Shown here: positions 1 to 10,745 of the stretch, in pieces
How positions within the stretch are numbered: position 1 is the first letter of the stretch
Layout: each line of letters begins with the position of its first letter
NCBI RefSeq assembly: GCF_017591425.1
Contig: NW_024466004.1
Span: forward strand, 37,574,501-37,638,500
DNA length: 64,000 bases
From: Ochotona curzoniae
Lineage: Eukaryota > Chordata > Mammalia > Lagomorpha > Ochotonidae
Direction: 5' to 3'
The notes under the pieces: generated by a model
What the model was told of the DNA's origin: nothing
Databases searched by the model: none
Seen by the model: only the letters and a program-made list of their open reading frames with translations
Program-made: the position numbers and the translations under genes

Positions 1-689
1 GGCAAGATGCCAAAACTACCTGAATAATGTCTCCACACAGCCTGTCTTGAATGCCAACTGCTTCAGCATTTTAATACTACGTATTCAACCACCATCTGAT
101 TGCTAAATATAAGACAGAACCGCCCAGCTGAAAGAGTCCCAAATTTCTGACTGGTGGAAGAATAATAAAGATTCTGGCATTTTTAAGTTATTAATTTTAA
201 GAGTGATTTATTACAAGGCAATTAGAAATTAGAACAATGTTAGTGTACAATAAACAATATGTTTATAACTTAGTTCCTTAAAAATGAAATGAAATTTTCT
301 CACGCTTTAGCACTATGTTCAAACGCAAAAAAAAAAAAAAAGCAGATTTCTATTCATTCATTCAATCATTTATGATTAGAGGAAAGGTTTCAGTTTGGAC
401 TTTTGGCTTCCAAAATTCTTTCAGCAAGAATAAACTGTTGAAGTCAATTCTTCCTAAAAATACAGACAAGCTAAGTAACCAATGAAACTATATGCCCCAT
501 TCTATTTTGAAGATTCTCGTAACTATTAATATTTTTCTTTACCCAGATCATATTTTGGGGTGTAGTCTCATGTGGTATAGACCACCATGTCTGAAATAAA
601 TTCTCTTTGATTTCTTTCTGGGCAAATGACAAGAGCACATTAATCAACTTTCATCAAAATCAGTTACTGAATCCATGTGACAAGTCTGT
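1..689. other. Non-coding, no recognised feature
   Basis: A+T-rich sequence with a short poly-A run near 330-344. I see no open frame worth calling, no recognised repeat and no RNA gene. Confidence 0.5.
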
Positions 690-900
690 GAAGCAGCTCT
701 CCCATTATGGGATTCCATAGTGGTTCCAAAGAGCTGGTGGAGCCCTGCGCTGAATGGGCCAACGCCGTAAGGACCATATGAAGTTGATCCTGCCACACCC
801 TCCCAACCCAGTCATAAGAAGTAAATCTGTCCCGTGTGTTGAGCCACTACAATGTTGCAGCTGTTTAATGCAGCAGTTAGCTTACCCTGTAACTCAGTGG
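690..900 (+). mobile_element. Possible MaLR (MLT1-like) LTR 3' part
   Basis: The stretch 'gtgttgagccactacaatg' followed by 'ctgtttaatgcagcagtta' resembles the end of old MLT1-type LTRs, which typically read 'taagccactaga.tttgggg...gttatgcagcaatagataac'. No matching second LTR or boundary was found, and the upstream limit is a guess. It is a degraded solo-LTR fragment at best. Confidence 0.3.
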
Positions 901-1536
901 TTGGATAATTACTGAGCTGTATTTCTATAATAAAAATCATTGATAGCTTTGATTTCCAGAGTCTAACACTGAGATCTGTGATTTAAAGACTTTCATAAAG
1001 AGTTGTGGTCATTAGGTGGATTTCTCATTTTTACAGAATCACTTCTTCCAACGCTCTTTCCTTACTCTTCAAGGAAAATTTCCTCCTTATTTTATTCATA
1101 TTCCTTCTCAAAACTTATTTCATCCTAAAATGTGATTTTCTTCTTTGTAAGTTTTTTTTTTAATTCTAAAACATTTATTTAACATGAATATAAAACATTT
1201 GAGGTATATATGATAATCCAATGTGCACACATTAATGGATGATTACTGCAGTGAAATTGACACATCCATCGCCACCCATGCATTATATTAGATTCCCATC
1301 AGTCTAATAAGTGAAACTTTGTACCTTTTAACTAACATTTCCTCCACTTCTTCTTTCTCACCCAACATCCCTAGTAATAATTGTTCTACTTTCTGTTTTT
1401 ATGCAATTGGCCTTTTATGGTTATGCTTGCAATTGAATCATACATGTTTGTCTTTCTGTGCCTGACTTGCTTCATTTAGAATAAAGTCTTCCAGGTTCCA
1501 CTTGTCACAGGTGGCAGGGTTGCATTCTTTGTTTTT

Positions 1537-1556
1537 AAAAGCAAAGAGAGAGAATT

Positions 1557-1592
<36 letters not shown>

Positions 1593-1822
1593 CCCACTTA
1601 ATGTTTATTCTACAAATGCTAGCAACAGCCACAACTGAGCCAAGCCAAAGATAGTAACCTGGAACCAATTAGGAAAAGAGACCCAAATGATTGAATCATT
1701 ATCTGCCTCTTCCCATGTGCACACTAGTAGGAAGACAGATTGGAAGTTGAGCTAGAACTGGAGCTTAGGAACTTAAATAAATGATGACATCTCATCTTCT
1801 AGGCCAAATATCCACAGCATGG
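1537..1822 (-). mobile_element. Old lagomorph SINE, antisense, inside L1
   Basis: The tail side shows a (GA)n stretch (1556-1592) followed by degraded antisense SINE body ('actagtaggaagacagattg', cf. 'tagcaggaagctggat'). L1 sequence resumes directly after it, so it is an insertion. Highly diverged copy. Confidence 0.6.
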
Positions 1823-2159
1823 ATGCCTGCTTTTTAAAGGTTAAACAATACTACATTATATGTATGAGTATATGTAATATATTTACCCACTGATATACAC
1901 TTAGGTTCTTTCAATTTCTTCATTATGAATAATATTGTAATGGACATGGGTATGCAAATATCTCTTAGAGATACTTGACTCATTTTATTTGGATCAATAC
2001 CCAGAAGTGAGAGTGCTAGGTCTTATATCAATTCTGTTTTTATTTTTTTTGAGGAGTCTCCAAAATTTTTTCCACAGTGGTTGTATCAATTTAAATTCCA
2101 ACAGTGTACAAGGATTGTGTATCATTTACATCCTCATCAATGCTTGTTCTCTTTTTTTT

Positions 2160-2516
2160 TGAAAAAGTTATTTTTATTTATTTGAAAAGTAGAAGAGAGA
2201 AGGAAACATATATATATTCATATATTCCATATATATATGTAGAGAGAGAGAGAGAGAGAGTTAACAAATGAGAGAGAAATCTTTTACCCACTGACTTACT
2301 TCCCAGATGTTCATAACAATTGAAACTGGATCAGGCTGAAGGCAAGAGCTCCATACAAAATTTCCCACATAGATGGCACAGATCCAAATTCTTGGACCTT
2401 TACCTGCTGCCCTCCCACAATGCTCTTTAGCAGGAAGCTGGATCAGAAGTGGTACCCAGGAACTCCCAATGAGATTAGGATTTGTGACAGATTAACCTGC
2501 TGCATACCAAGACCCA
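2160..2516 (-). mobile_element. Old lagomorph SINE, antisense, inside L1
   Basis: It starts with a T-rich run and 'ttatttatttgaaaagtaga', then AT/GA microsatellite (2203-2260), then SINE body including 'tagcaggaagctggatcaga' and 'agattaacctgctgcatacc'. L1 sequence resumes at about 2518. Confidence 0.7.
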
Positions 2517-3603
2517 CACAACTTTCTTCACATTTTAATAATAGGCATAAGATGATATTTTTGTTGCAAATAGTTTTTCACTGATATTTAGTAGTATAGA
2601 GTTTAGAACTCCAGGCAATTTTTGTGCCTTCATTGAAAAAATGTCTACTCAAGTCCTTTGCCCGTTTCCAAATATGCCTTTATATTGAGCTATAGATGAT
2701 TTTTACATAAGTCTCATATTCTCTCCTATCAGATATATGGTTTACCAACATTTTCAACCACATCATGGGTTTCTTTTTCATGCTAATTTGTTTTTTTGCT
2801 GCAGGAACTTGGTATTTAGAAATATTCTCACTCATTTATTTTTGCTTTTATTGCCTGAGCTTTTGGAGTTATACTCAAAAAATCACTTCCAAGATTCTGT
2901 CAAGGAGTATTTTTCCCATGTTTTCTCATGGCACTTCTATAGTTTCAAGCCTCACATGTAGACTTTGAATCTATCTTAAGCTATTGTATGTGTTGAGTTA
3001 CATGATTTTTTTGTATGTAATATGCAGTTTTCCCAAAACTTATATTAAAAAGCCTTTGCTTTGCTCATTGTGTATTGTTGGCACTGGTACTCTTGTTGCA
3101 AACTATTTGACTGCATGTGTTTGTTTCTGGATTCTGTACCCCATTCCATGGGTCTATGTGTCTATTTTTATACCAGTGTACACTGTTTTCATTACCGTAG
3201 CTCTTAATGTCATTTAAAATCAGAAAGTATGTTGCCTTTGACTTAGTTCTGTCTCAAAATTGTTTTTGGCTAATTCAGCTCTTCTGTGGTTTCATAAAAT
3301 TGTATGATTCTTTTTTTCTGTTACTATGAAAATTGTGAGTAGAAATTTAGCAGAAACTGCAATAACTCTCTAGACCATTTTGGATTGTAGGCGTATTTTA
3401 ACAACATTCATTCGTCCAGTCAATGAACTTGAGATTCCTTTCCATTTATTTGTAGCTTCTTAAATTCCTTCCCTCAATATTTCACAAATTTCACTACAGA
3501 TCTAACAACCACCTTGGTTAAATTTATTTGTAAGTATTCTTTGATGCCACTGTAAAAGGCAATGCTTTGTTGTTTTATTTTTTGGATAGCTTGGGGCTTT
3601 TAT

Positions 3604-3727
3604 GGATATTTATTTATTTTAATTGGAAAGGCAGAGTTACAGAGAGAAGGAGAGATAGAGAGATTGTTCATCTACTGGTTTATTCCCCAAATGAATGCAA
3701 TGGCTGAAGCTGAGCCAATCCAAATGA
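3604..3727 (-). mobile_element. SINE 3' fragment, antisense
   Basis: 'aattggaaaggcagagttac' followed by 'agagagaaggagagatagag' and 'gctgaagctgagccaatcca' is the 3' half of the lagomorph SINE in antisense. The rest of the SINE is missing. Confidence 0.75.
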
Positions 3728-4231
3728 AGACTAGTTTTTATCTTTCTATGAACAAGCCATATAAAAGTAACAGGATATTATACTTATTCACGTGAGAGGG
3801 ATACTTGCAAATTTTGGAGTTGTAATGATTTGGGGGAAACGTCTACTGAGTTCAGTCTATAACATTAGCTGGATTACAATGTCTATCTTACCATTCATTT
3901 AGATTCTTAAAACACCTCATATAATGTCTTATAATATGGGAACCATTGTACTTATTTATTCCCAAGACCCTTCATATGCTAAACAATCCATAATTCATTT
4001 TAGAAAACTGTCTGCCCCCTCCACTTTTCATTTCAGTAAAACTCCAGAGTCATAAAGTGATTTCTAGTCTTCTCACAACTTTACACAGAATTTTTTCATT
4101 CACAGTTGTCCAGATATTTCTAAAATATGTGAACTTCTTCACAACACACAAAATATGTTTGTGTGTTTCCCTGATTGGGGCTAATTCTATAGAGGGAGAA
4201 TACTGGAATTAACAACAGGGAAAAAAATGTT
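3728..4231. other. Non-coding, no clear feature
   Basis: A+T-rich sequence, possibly including further degraded L1 around 3730-3800. No open frame of interest. Confidence 0.4.
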
Positions 4232-4587
4232 GAAAACACATCCAGGGCCCTGGCGCGATAACGTAGTGGTTAAAGTCCTCACCTTGCAAGCGCCAGGATC
4301 CCACATGAGTGACGGTTCTAATCCCGGCAGCCCTGCTTCCCATCTAGCTCCCAGCTTGTGGCCTGGGACAGCAGTTGAGGATGGCCCAAATCCTTGGGAC
4401 CCTGCACCCGCGTACGAGACCCAGATGAGCTCCTGGCTCCTGGCTTCGGATTGGCACAGCTCCAGCCATTGTGCTCACTTGGGGAATGAATCATCAGATA
4501 GAAGATCTTCCTTTGTCTCTCCTCCTGTGTATCTGATTTTCCAATAAAAATAAATAAATCTTAAAAAAAAGAAAGAAAACACATCCA
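4232..4587 (+). mobile_element. Young-to-middle-aged lagomorph SINE with 13-bp target-site duplication
   Basis: The SINE body is 4245-4574, flanked by a perfect 13-bp direct repeat 'gaaaacacatcca' (4232-4244 and 4575-4587). It starts 'gggccctggcgcgataacg', carries a pol III A-box-like 'tagtggttaaag' and B box 'ggttctaatcc', and ends in 'tttccaataaaaataaataa' plus an A-rich tail. The intact ends and duplication show an L1-mobilised insertion. A frame of about 100 aa across it is not a gene. Confidence 0.95.
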
Positions 4588-5044
4588 AACATCTTGTAAG
4601 AGAAATGATTTCTTATAAACATGCATTAAAAAGTAAGTTTATTTCCTTTCATTCTGTATAGCTTCACTAAAGTAAATAGACATGTGTTTGAATTGTGTTA
4701 ATGTATACATAATCTTAAGAATTAAAGCTGAGGGAATGCATCCAGATAAACTTTTGCTGTAGGAGCTATTTGGGATAGGAATCGACTTCTCTCAACGTCT
4801 CACTTCCAAACTCACAGTGGGTCCAAAGAGACACTTCCACATCTTTCAAATCAGCTCCTTGACCATATATGACCTAGTTAGAGAAATCTGTTCATTTGTT
4901 CATTCTCAGGATTCAAATCAATATCACGTAACAAGGTCTGGGCTGAGGGATACGAAGAAATCTAAGCATTAAGTTTATGGAAGCACTGTTTTGATGGCCA
5001 AAATAGGTGTAAATGCCTTAAAAATTGTCAGGGAAAGTGCTAGC
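4588..5044. other. Non-coding, no recognised feature
   Basis: Single-copy-looking sequence without open frames or recognised repeats. Confidence 0.4.
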
Positions 5045-6269
5045 CTTCTCTGTTTTCATGTTGTATAAATATATATTTTAATATTTTAAAATTTGCATTA
5101 TTTTCCATGATGCGGTTTTTATAAGTATACATAGTCCTTCTCCATCTTTTCTTCTTCCCACCCCATTACACTCTCACTGTTTCCCCACATGATTACAATA
5201 ATATAGTCCTTCTACAGCAATAACAAGTTCAATATTCTGTTATTTAAGTGCATCATGGCATTGCAGCTATAAACAATGTTAGAAATTCCAACATCCTATT
5301 GTCAGGCCTATTTAATATTTTCTATGGGAGTTCTCCTTTTATCAGGAGCAGAGATGCCTACTGCAACATATCTTCCTTTCCCAATATGTTATATAAATAA
5401 AACATGTATATATAATGTATATATAAAATACACATATAACATGTGTGTATAATATGATTCGTCTATGCAAATATTTACCTATATATTTATTGATTGATTA
5501 TTTTGCATAACATTTGCCTTACATCTGAGAGAACATATGATATTTGTCCTTTTGGGGTTGACTTATTTCACTAGGCATAACAGTCCAGTTGGAACCAAAT
5601 GTTCCAAATGGTAGAAAGTTATTTTTTATGACTGATTTCATGACTGATTAATATTTCATGGAGTAGATTTACCACAGTTTCTTTATCCATTCCTTTTTTC
5701 TCTTTTGCTGGGCATATTGATTGTTTCCATGTTTTCACTGTTGTGGATAATGCTGCCATAAATAAAAGGTTGCAGGTTGCTTTCTTATATGCAGATTTCA
5801 CTTTTATTTGGATATATTCCCAGAAATGGGAAAGCTGGTTCATGTGGAAGAACAATTTTCGGTTCTCTTAGCACTCTCCATACTGACTTTCAGAGTCGTT
5901 ATACTAGCCTACACTCCACCAACAGTGGAGGGAATAGGGTACCTTTCTCCCCACATTCTTGCCAGCATATGTTTTTAGTAGATTTCTGAATGTAGGCCAA
6001 TATCTGAAGTTAGATGGAACCTCAGTGTTATTTTTATTTGTATTTTGCTAATAACTAGGAATCCTGAGGATATTTTTCATACATCTATTAGCCATTTGAA
6101 TTTTTTCTTTTGGAAAGTGCCTGCTCATTTCTGCAAATGTGGTCTTGTTTCTAATGAGCATACTTCATTTACTGGAAGCTCCCCTTGGCTGCTTCTTTTG
6201 CCTGTTAAAGTGCAGTGAGACTATATATTTATTGGTGCCATATTTAAAGATTCCAATTTGAGATAAAAA
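5045..6269 (-). mobile_element. L1 3' end (ORF2 C-terminus plus 3' UTR), antisense
   Basis: The minus strand carries ORF2 C-terminal sequence at about 5590-6120 ('caacagtggagggaataggg', 'ggatatattcccagaaatgg', 'tgtggataatgctgccataa' on the plus strand) and a 3' UTR from about 5045. An AT-rich stretch lies at 5385-5460. A 78-aa minus-strand frame at 5619-5855 reads through degraded ORF2 C-terminus. 5'-truncated and dead. It belongs to the same general L1 lineage as the copy at 19.8 kb. Confidence 0.85.
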
Positions 6270-6587
6270 ATATTTTAAGGATTTGTTTGTTTTATTGGGA
6301 AGGCATATTTACAGAGAGAAGAAGATACAGAGGGAAAGATCTTCCATCCACTGGTTCACTACCCAAGTGGTCACAACAGCTGAAGCTGAGCTGATCCAAA
6401 GCCAGGAGCATCTTCCAGATCTCCCAAATGGGTGCAGGGTCCCAAGGCTTTGGGCCATCCTTTACTGCTTTCCCAAGCAACATGTAGGGAGCTGGAAGGG
6501 AAGTGGAACTGCTGGGACACAAACCAGCACCCAAATGGGATCCCAGCATGTGCAAGGTGAGGATTTAGCCACCATAATATATTTTAA
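6270..6587 (-). mobile_element. Lagomorph SINE, antisense
   Basis: 'tattgggaaggcatatttac', 'gatcttccatccactggttc', 'gtgcagggtcccaaggcttt' and 'tgcaaggtgaggatttagcc' form a near-complete antisense SINE. A short 9-bp direct repeat 'atattttaa' (6270-6278, 6579-6587) may be the target-site duplication. Confidence 0.9.
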
Positions 6588-6804
6588 AAGAACATTTTCG
6601 AGTCCAGCACTGTGTCCTCCCTTCCTCTCTTACATAGAATCTTAGTCAATCAGGCCTAGACTGTAGATAGCATTTTCCTGCTGGGCCATACCTGCACAGT
6701 ACAGGTACTGTCCTCTCCTTCCCCGAGATGATTGATAAAAGCCATTTTGCTTACTCAATTTGAACAAACAAATTGTGAACAAAAACATTAACGGACATCA
6801 ATAC

Positions 6805-6990
6805 AATGCTTGCCATGTGCTCTAGATATTCCTCTTTTATTAACATTTTAATCCACATAATATCCTATGAGATGCAATACTAACTTTACCCATTTTACAT
6901 TTGAGAAAACTGAGTCACAGAAAGGCATATCCAAAATTCCAAAATTATAAGAGTAAATAAAAATGAGGAAAGTGAGCCCAAGTTCCCAAG
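6805..6990 (-). mobile_element. MIR, antisense
   Basis: The plus strand reads 'tttaatccacataatatcct', 'tacccattttacatttgaga' and 'aaactgagtcacagaaaggc'. This is the complement of the conserved MIR core ('cctcagtttcctcatctgtaaaatgggg'). An ancient mammalian-wide SINE. Confidence 0.75.
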
Positions 6991-7302
6991 TCTGTAGTGA
7001 GAGAAGGGTGGTGACCCTAGAGCAATGTCAGGACTAAAAGGCAAGATATTATTTGATCTCAGCATAGTCTGCTATCAAACAAGAAGTTTGAAAATATTGT
7101 TGGATGCAAATGACAAGCTATATTAAAATTGGCATAAGCTAAAGAAAACATTCCCAACAAGCTACTAAGAAAGAAGTGCAAAAATTTAAAGCAATAAAAT
7201 ACAGGATTACCTAAGACCATGCCCAAACCTATTTTCCTATATCCCTACCCCATGACAATTGCTGCTATAAATATTTCATTACTGAATATTTTATCAAGTA
7301 TG
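6991..7302. other. Non-coding, no recognised feature
   Basis: A+T-rich. A segment at 7095-7150 may be old repeat but I cannot name it. Confidence 0.35.
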
Positions 7303-7305
7303 TAG

Positions 7306-7990
7306 GCTTTCTTTATCCAAGTTCTGCTAAAAGTAATTAAACTGTTCTTGACTAAAGATGACTGTTTGGTCTCTCCGTTTGTAAATCTTTCAGACTCTGA
7401 ATTGAGTAACATTGTGAACTTGGAGGGTCTTTCTCAGGAGCAGTTAAGCACTCAGTGTGGAAGCTCTGCCTACGCAACCACTGAATTGCTGGCTCATCAG
7501 AAATACAGCCCCAAAGTGAATGTCTGCTCCAGGGAAGTAAATCACCAAACTCCCGAGTCAGCCTCGGAGACCAGCGTGATGATCCCTGCAGAACCGGAGC
7601 TGTGTGAAACCTGGCTGGCAGGAGGGCATCACAGAAGGCATTTTTCCACCCTAAATTTAAGAAATTACACAAATCTGTCACCTGTACTTTAGCAAATACC
7701 TTGCACAGCTGTCCTAATGAAGACATTGGGAGTCTGCAAGGATTCATGGCCTCATGGGCAAAATTTTGATCCTCAACTTCAAAACAACCCAACCTTTGGA
7801 AAGGAACACATCGGAGACTCCCCTTGATCAATTCTTGAAGACCTAGTCCAGAATGCCTCCATGAGACTGCCTCAGACATTCCAAAACCTCGTACCAGGCT
7901 AGTTGGACACTCTGTACAAGCGCTCCACTGCACCTTGTTTCCCACTGCACTCCATCCCTATCCACCCTGTGGAGTTGAGGGTCCCTTTGC
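7306..7990 (+). other. Unidentified G+C-richer patch with decayed-looking open frame
   Basis: On the plus strand one frame stays open from 7306 to a TAG at 7690 (about 128 codons). The same frame continues past stops near 7690, 7829 and 7896 with long open stretches to about 8020. The minus strand is also open for 197 codons (7352-7945). The plus-frame residues are rich in Ser, Thr, Asn, Gln and Pro (for example 'SDSELSNIVNLEGLSQEQLS'). I recognise no domain or family on either strand and see no poly-A tail, splice context or target-site duplication. It could be a pseudogene fragment, an exon relic or an uncharacterised repeat. I do not call it a gene. Confidence 0.3.
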
Positions 7991-8453
7991 TTTTGGGTGT
8001 CCCACATTTGACACTATTGTGATTGCCATTGCAGAGACAACAGCTAGCACACTGCTGGGGGCTTAAAAGAGCTTAAACATTGTTTATAGGATGGACTTTC
8101 AAATTAGCTATAAAGTTAAGGAGCAATTTGTTTTCTACCTGTCATGAGGTATTTAAGCAGAACATTCTATCTCAGAGCTCAAACGTAATGTGTTCTCAAA
8201 TACAGTGATGGCAGCAATATTGCCCATAAAACTAAATGTAATCATGTGAAGCATGAAGAGATGTAATTAACAAAGTTGTCAAAATTCCATGAGTAGTTCA
8301 TCATGTAATTTTCCAGTAAGATTTCATTGTCCGCAGCAGCATACAATCAATGTAAAAAAGTCTACAAAGGATTTTATCTTAATCAAAGCTAAAATTCTCC
8401 ATGGCAATCACAATTTCACTCCTTTAACAAGATTTTTTCTTCATAACTATAGC
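7991..8453. other. Non-coding, no recognised feature
   Basis: A+T-rich sequence following the open-frame patch. No gene signal. Confidence 0.4.
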
Positions 8454-8965
8454 AATGTGCCACATAATGCTTCAGTCAAAAATGAACCCAAAAAGAATGG
8501 GGTAAGATTGTAATGAAAGTGGAAAATCCTTATGGACCATTGACTTTATAGCTCTGAATATGTTGTAGCATAATACGTTACTCATGTTTGTTGAGATGAA
8601 AGTATGAGTGTTTAATATGTGATAACAATAACAAATGACATTGATTTGTGTGCTTGCAGTTTCATTCATTTGTAGTATGTTTATCTTATTCTAAATAAAA
8701 ATTTTTTTTGAAAAATCTTGCTGTATTACACCAGCTTCAGTCTCAAGCATCTTATGTTTATTACATTTTTGAAAGTATAATCTCCTGTTGAACTTGACAT
8801 CTTTGTGCTCATTATGGTGCTAGGAAAAATAAGCTATTTATATAAAGTATATGCATCATATGCCCTAAGTGTGTAGAATAGTATACTGTACATCTGGCTT
8901 TGTGCAAGACATTCTGTGATGTTTGCATAACATTTCTCACCCCTCAACACTTCAAGAACATACAG
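8454..8965 (+). mobile_element. Tigger/MER2-type DNA transposon relic
   Basis: Both ends resemble a TcMar-Tigger non-autonomous element. The left end is 'tgccacataatgcttcagtc' with 'ggtaagattgtaatg' (cf. consensus 'gccgcataacgacgtttcagtcaacgac...'). The right end is 'ctaagtgtgtagaatagtat', 'ggctttgtgcaagacattct', 'gtgatgtttgcataacattt'. The interior is much decayed. Identification is from memory of the consensus. Confidence 0.6.
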
Positions 8966-9145
8966 AATCTCTGCATTACAGAATTAGATAGTTTGAATTA
9001 AATCAAACTGGAAAGCTTCTGCACAGCAAAGGAATCAATGGACAAAGTGAAACGACAACTGGAAAAAAATATTGGCAAAATTTTTATCTGATAAAGGTTT
9101 AACATCCAAAATATACAGGGAACTCAAAAAACTCAGGAATGTATG

Positions 9146-9522
9146 TCAGTACTCTGGCACTACGGGTTAGACCATGATTTGCCACACCAGAATCACGCTT
9201 TGGATTGTCAACTTGACCCAGTTTGAGTCCCTGCTACACCACTTCTGAGCCGGATTCTTGCAAAAGCGCCTAGGAAGGCATCAGAAAATGGCCCAAATAC
9301 CTGGAATGCCTGCCATTCACACTGGGAACTGAGAAGGAGTTCCTGGTTCCTGGTTTTACCTGGCCTAATTCTGGCTATGGAAGTCATTTGAGTAGTGGAT
9401 CAACAGATGGAAATTTCTCTCTCTCCCTTTCACTCTCTCTTTTCCTCCTTCTCTCTCATTCTTTCCCTGTGTATGTGTGTATATGCAACACCCTAACTTT
9501 CAAATAAATAAATATTTTTTAA
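9146..9522 (+). mobile_element. Old lagomorph SINE inside L1
   Basis: 'actctggcactacgggttag', 'agtttgagtccctgctacac', 'ttcctggttttacctggcc', a CT-rich stretch (9416-9470) and terminal 'tttcaaataaataaatattt'. Diverged, of the older subfamily with a rabbit-like 3' end. It splits the L1. Confidence 0.8.
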
Positions 9523-9795
9523 AACCTCAACAACAACAAAAAACAAAACAATCCAATTACAATATAGACAAAAGATTTGACTAGACATTTCTCAAAAGAA
9601 GAAATACAAGCAGCCAATGAACACATAAAAAATGTATAGTTTCACTAACCATCAGGGTAATTCAGATCTAAACCACAATAAGGTGTCAGCCCATTTCAGT
9701 AAGAATAGCTATTAACAATACATCAAAAAACGCCAGTTGCTAAGAATGTGCAGAAAAGAAAACCGTTATTAGTGGACATGCAAAGTAGCACAGCC

Positions 9796-10196
9796 ATAAA
9801 AATAAATGGGGCCCGGCACGGTGGCGCTGTGGCGCAAGTGGTTAAGGTCCTCGCCTTGCACGCCCGGGATCCCATATGGACGACGGTTCTATCCCGGCAG
9901 CCCCGCTTCCCTTCCAGCTCCCTACCTGTGGCCCAGGAGGGCAGTCGAGGGCCCAAAGCTTTGGGACCCTGCACCCGCGTGGGAGACCTGGAAAAGCTTT
10001 GGGATCCTGCACCCGCGTGGGAGACCCGGAAGAGGTTCCTGGCTTCGGATCAGGCATAGCACTGGCCGTTGCACTCACTTGGGGAGTGAATCATCGGACG
10101 GAAGATCTTCCTCTCTGTCTCTCCTCTCTGCATATCCGCCTTTCCAATAAAAAAATAATAATAAAAATAAATCTTTAAAAAAAATAAAAATAAATG
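9796..10196 (+). mobile_element. Young lagomorph SINE with 13-bp duplication and internal 38-bp tandem duplication
   Basis: The body is 9809-10183, between perfect copies of 'ataaaaataaatg' (9796-9808, 10184-10196). B-box-like 'cggttctatccc'. The segment 9957-9994 is repeated at 9995-10032 with few differences, making this copy longer than its relatives. A few bases of the usual 'gaggatggccc' are missing just upstream. It sits inside an older L1, so it is younger than that L1. Open frames over it are fortuitous. Confidence 0.95.
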
Positions 10197-10745
10197 TACC
10201 GTAGGAGCAGCTATCCTACACTCTGGGTACATATCTAAAGAAAATGAAATCAGCATTTGAAAAAAGATACCAGCTCCATCATGCTCAGTGCAGTGCTGTT
10301 TATAATAAACAAGACACAAAATCAACCTAGGTAACCAGTGATAAATGAATGCATCAAAAAATTGGTGTCTATGCACAGTGGAATATTACTCAGCCAATAA
10401 ACAATGAAATCCTGACATCTGCAGTAACATGAATAAAACTGGAGATCATCACATTAAGGGAAATAAACCAGACACAAGTACAAACACCACATATATGTAA
10501 GTAAAAAGCAATCAAACAAATAAATTTAAAAAGCAGTTAATTTGATTACTGCAGGCTTGGATAGGGAGAAAAAAAAAGATAAAAGAGTAGTTTCCTATGA
10601 TTCCTTATGAAGGACTACACTATTGTAACAAAATGAAAAAAATTCTGACAGAGGGTAGGAGTTTGGCAGGGGGGAATCCCAGCCTATACAAAATTGTACC
10701 ATATAATTCAAAATTCAAAATAAAAATATGTTTGAAAAAAAAGAA

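Larger units (their letters stand above)
1160..3600 (-). mobile_element. Old L1 (3' UTR plus ORF2 C-terminal part), antisense, interrupted by SINEs
   Basis: Read on the minus strand this is a decayed L1. 1160-1530 corresponds to the L1 3' UTR and end of ORF2 (complement of 'ttcatttagaataaagtctt' and 'ccaggttccacttgtcacag'). 1825-2150 carries the ORF2 C-terminal region ('atcaatacccagaagtgaga', 'ccacagtggttgtatcaatt'). 2520-3600 continues into the reverse-transcriptase-proximal part. Two SINEs (1537-1822, 2160-2516) split it and a third fragment sits at its far end. No long frame survives, so it is dead. Its divergence suggests an L1M-type age. Confidence 0.8.
8990..10745 (+). mobile_element. 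L1 ORF2 C-terminus and 3' end, sense, split by two SINEs
   Basis: Segments 8990-9145, 9523-9808 and 10184-10745 form one L1: 'aagcttctgcacagcaaagg', 'ggtttaacatccaaaatata', then 'tagacatttctcaaaagaag', then 'gtggaatattactcagccaa' and 'ggggggaatcccagcctata' close to a terminal A-rich run. The order and strand match the ORF2 3' part and 3' UTR. No intact frame remains. Confidence 0.9.

Noticed and set aside
4245..4330. Pol III boxes at SINE 5' ends as possible tRNA genes
   Set aside because: They are the tRNA-derived heads of SINEs; the body and A tail follow directly.
7352..7945. 197-codon minus-strand frame as a gene
   Set aside because: The opposite strand is also open, no domain is recognised and no splice or promoter context is visible; kept only as a finding to check.
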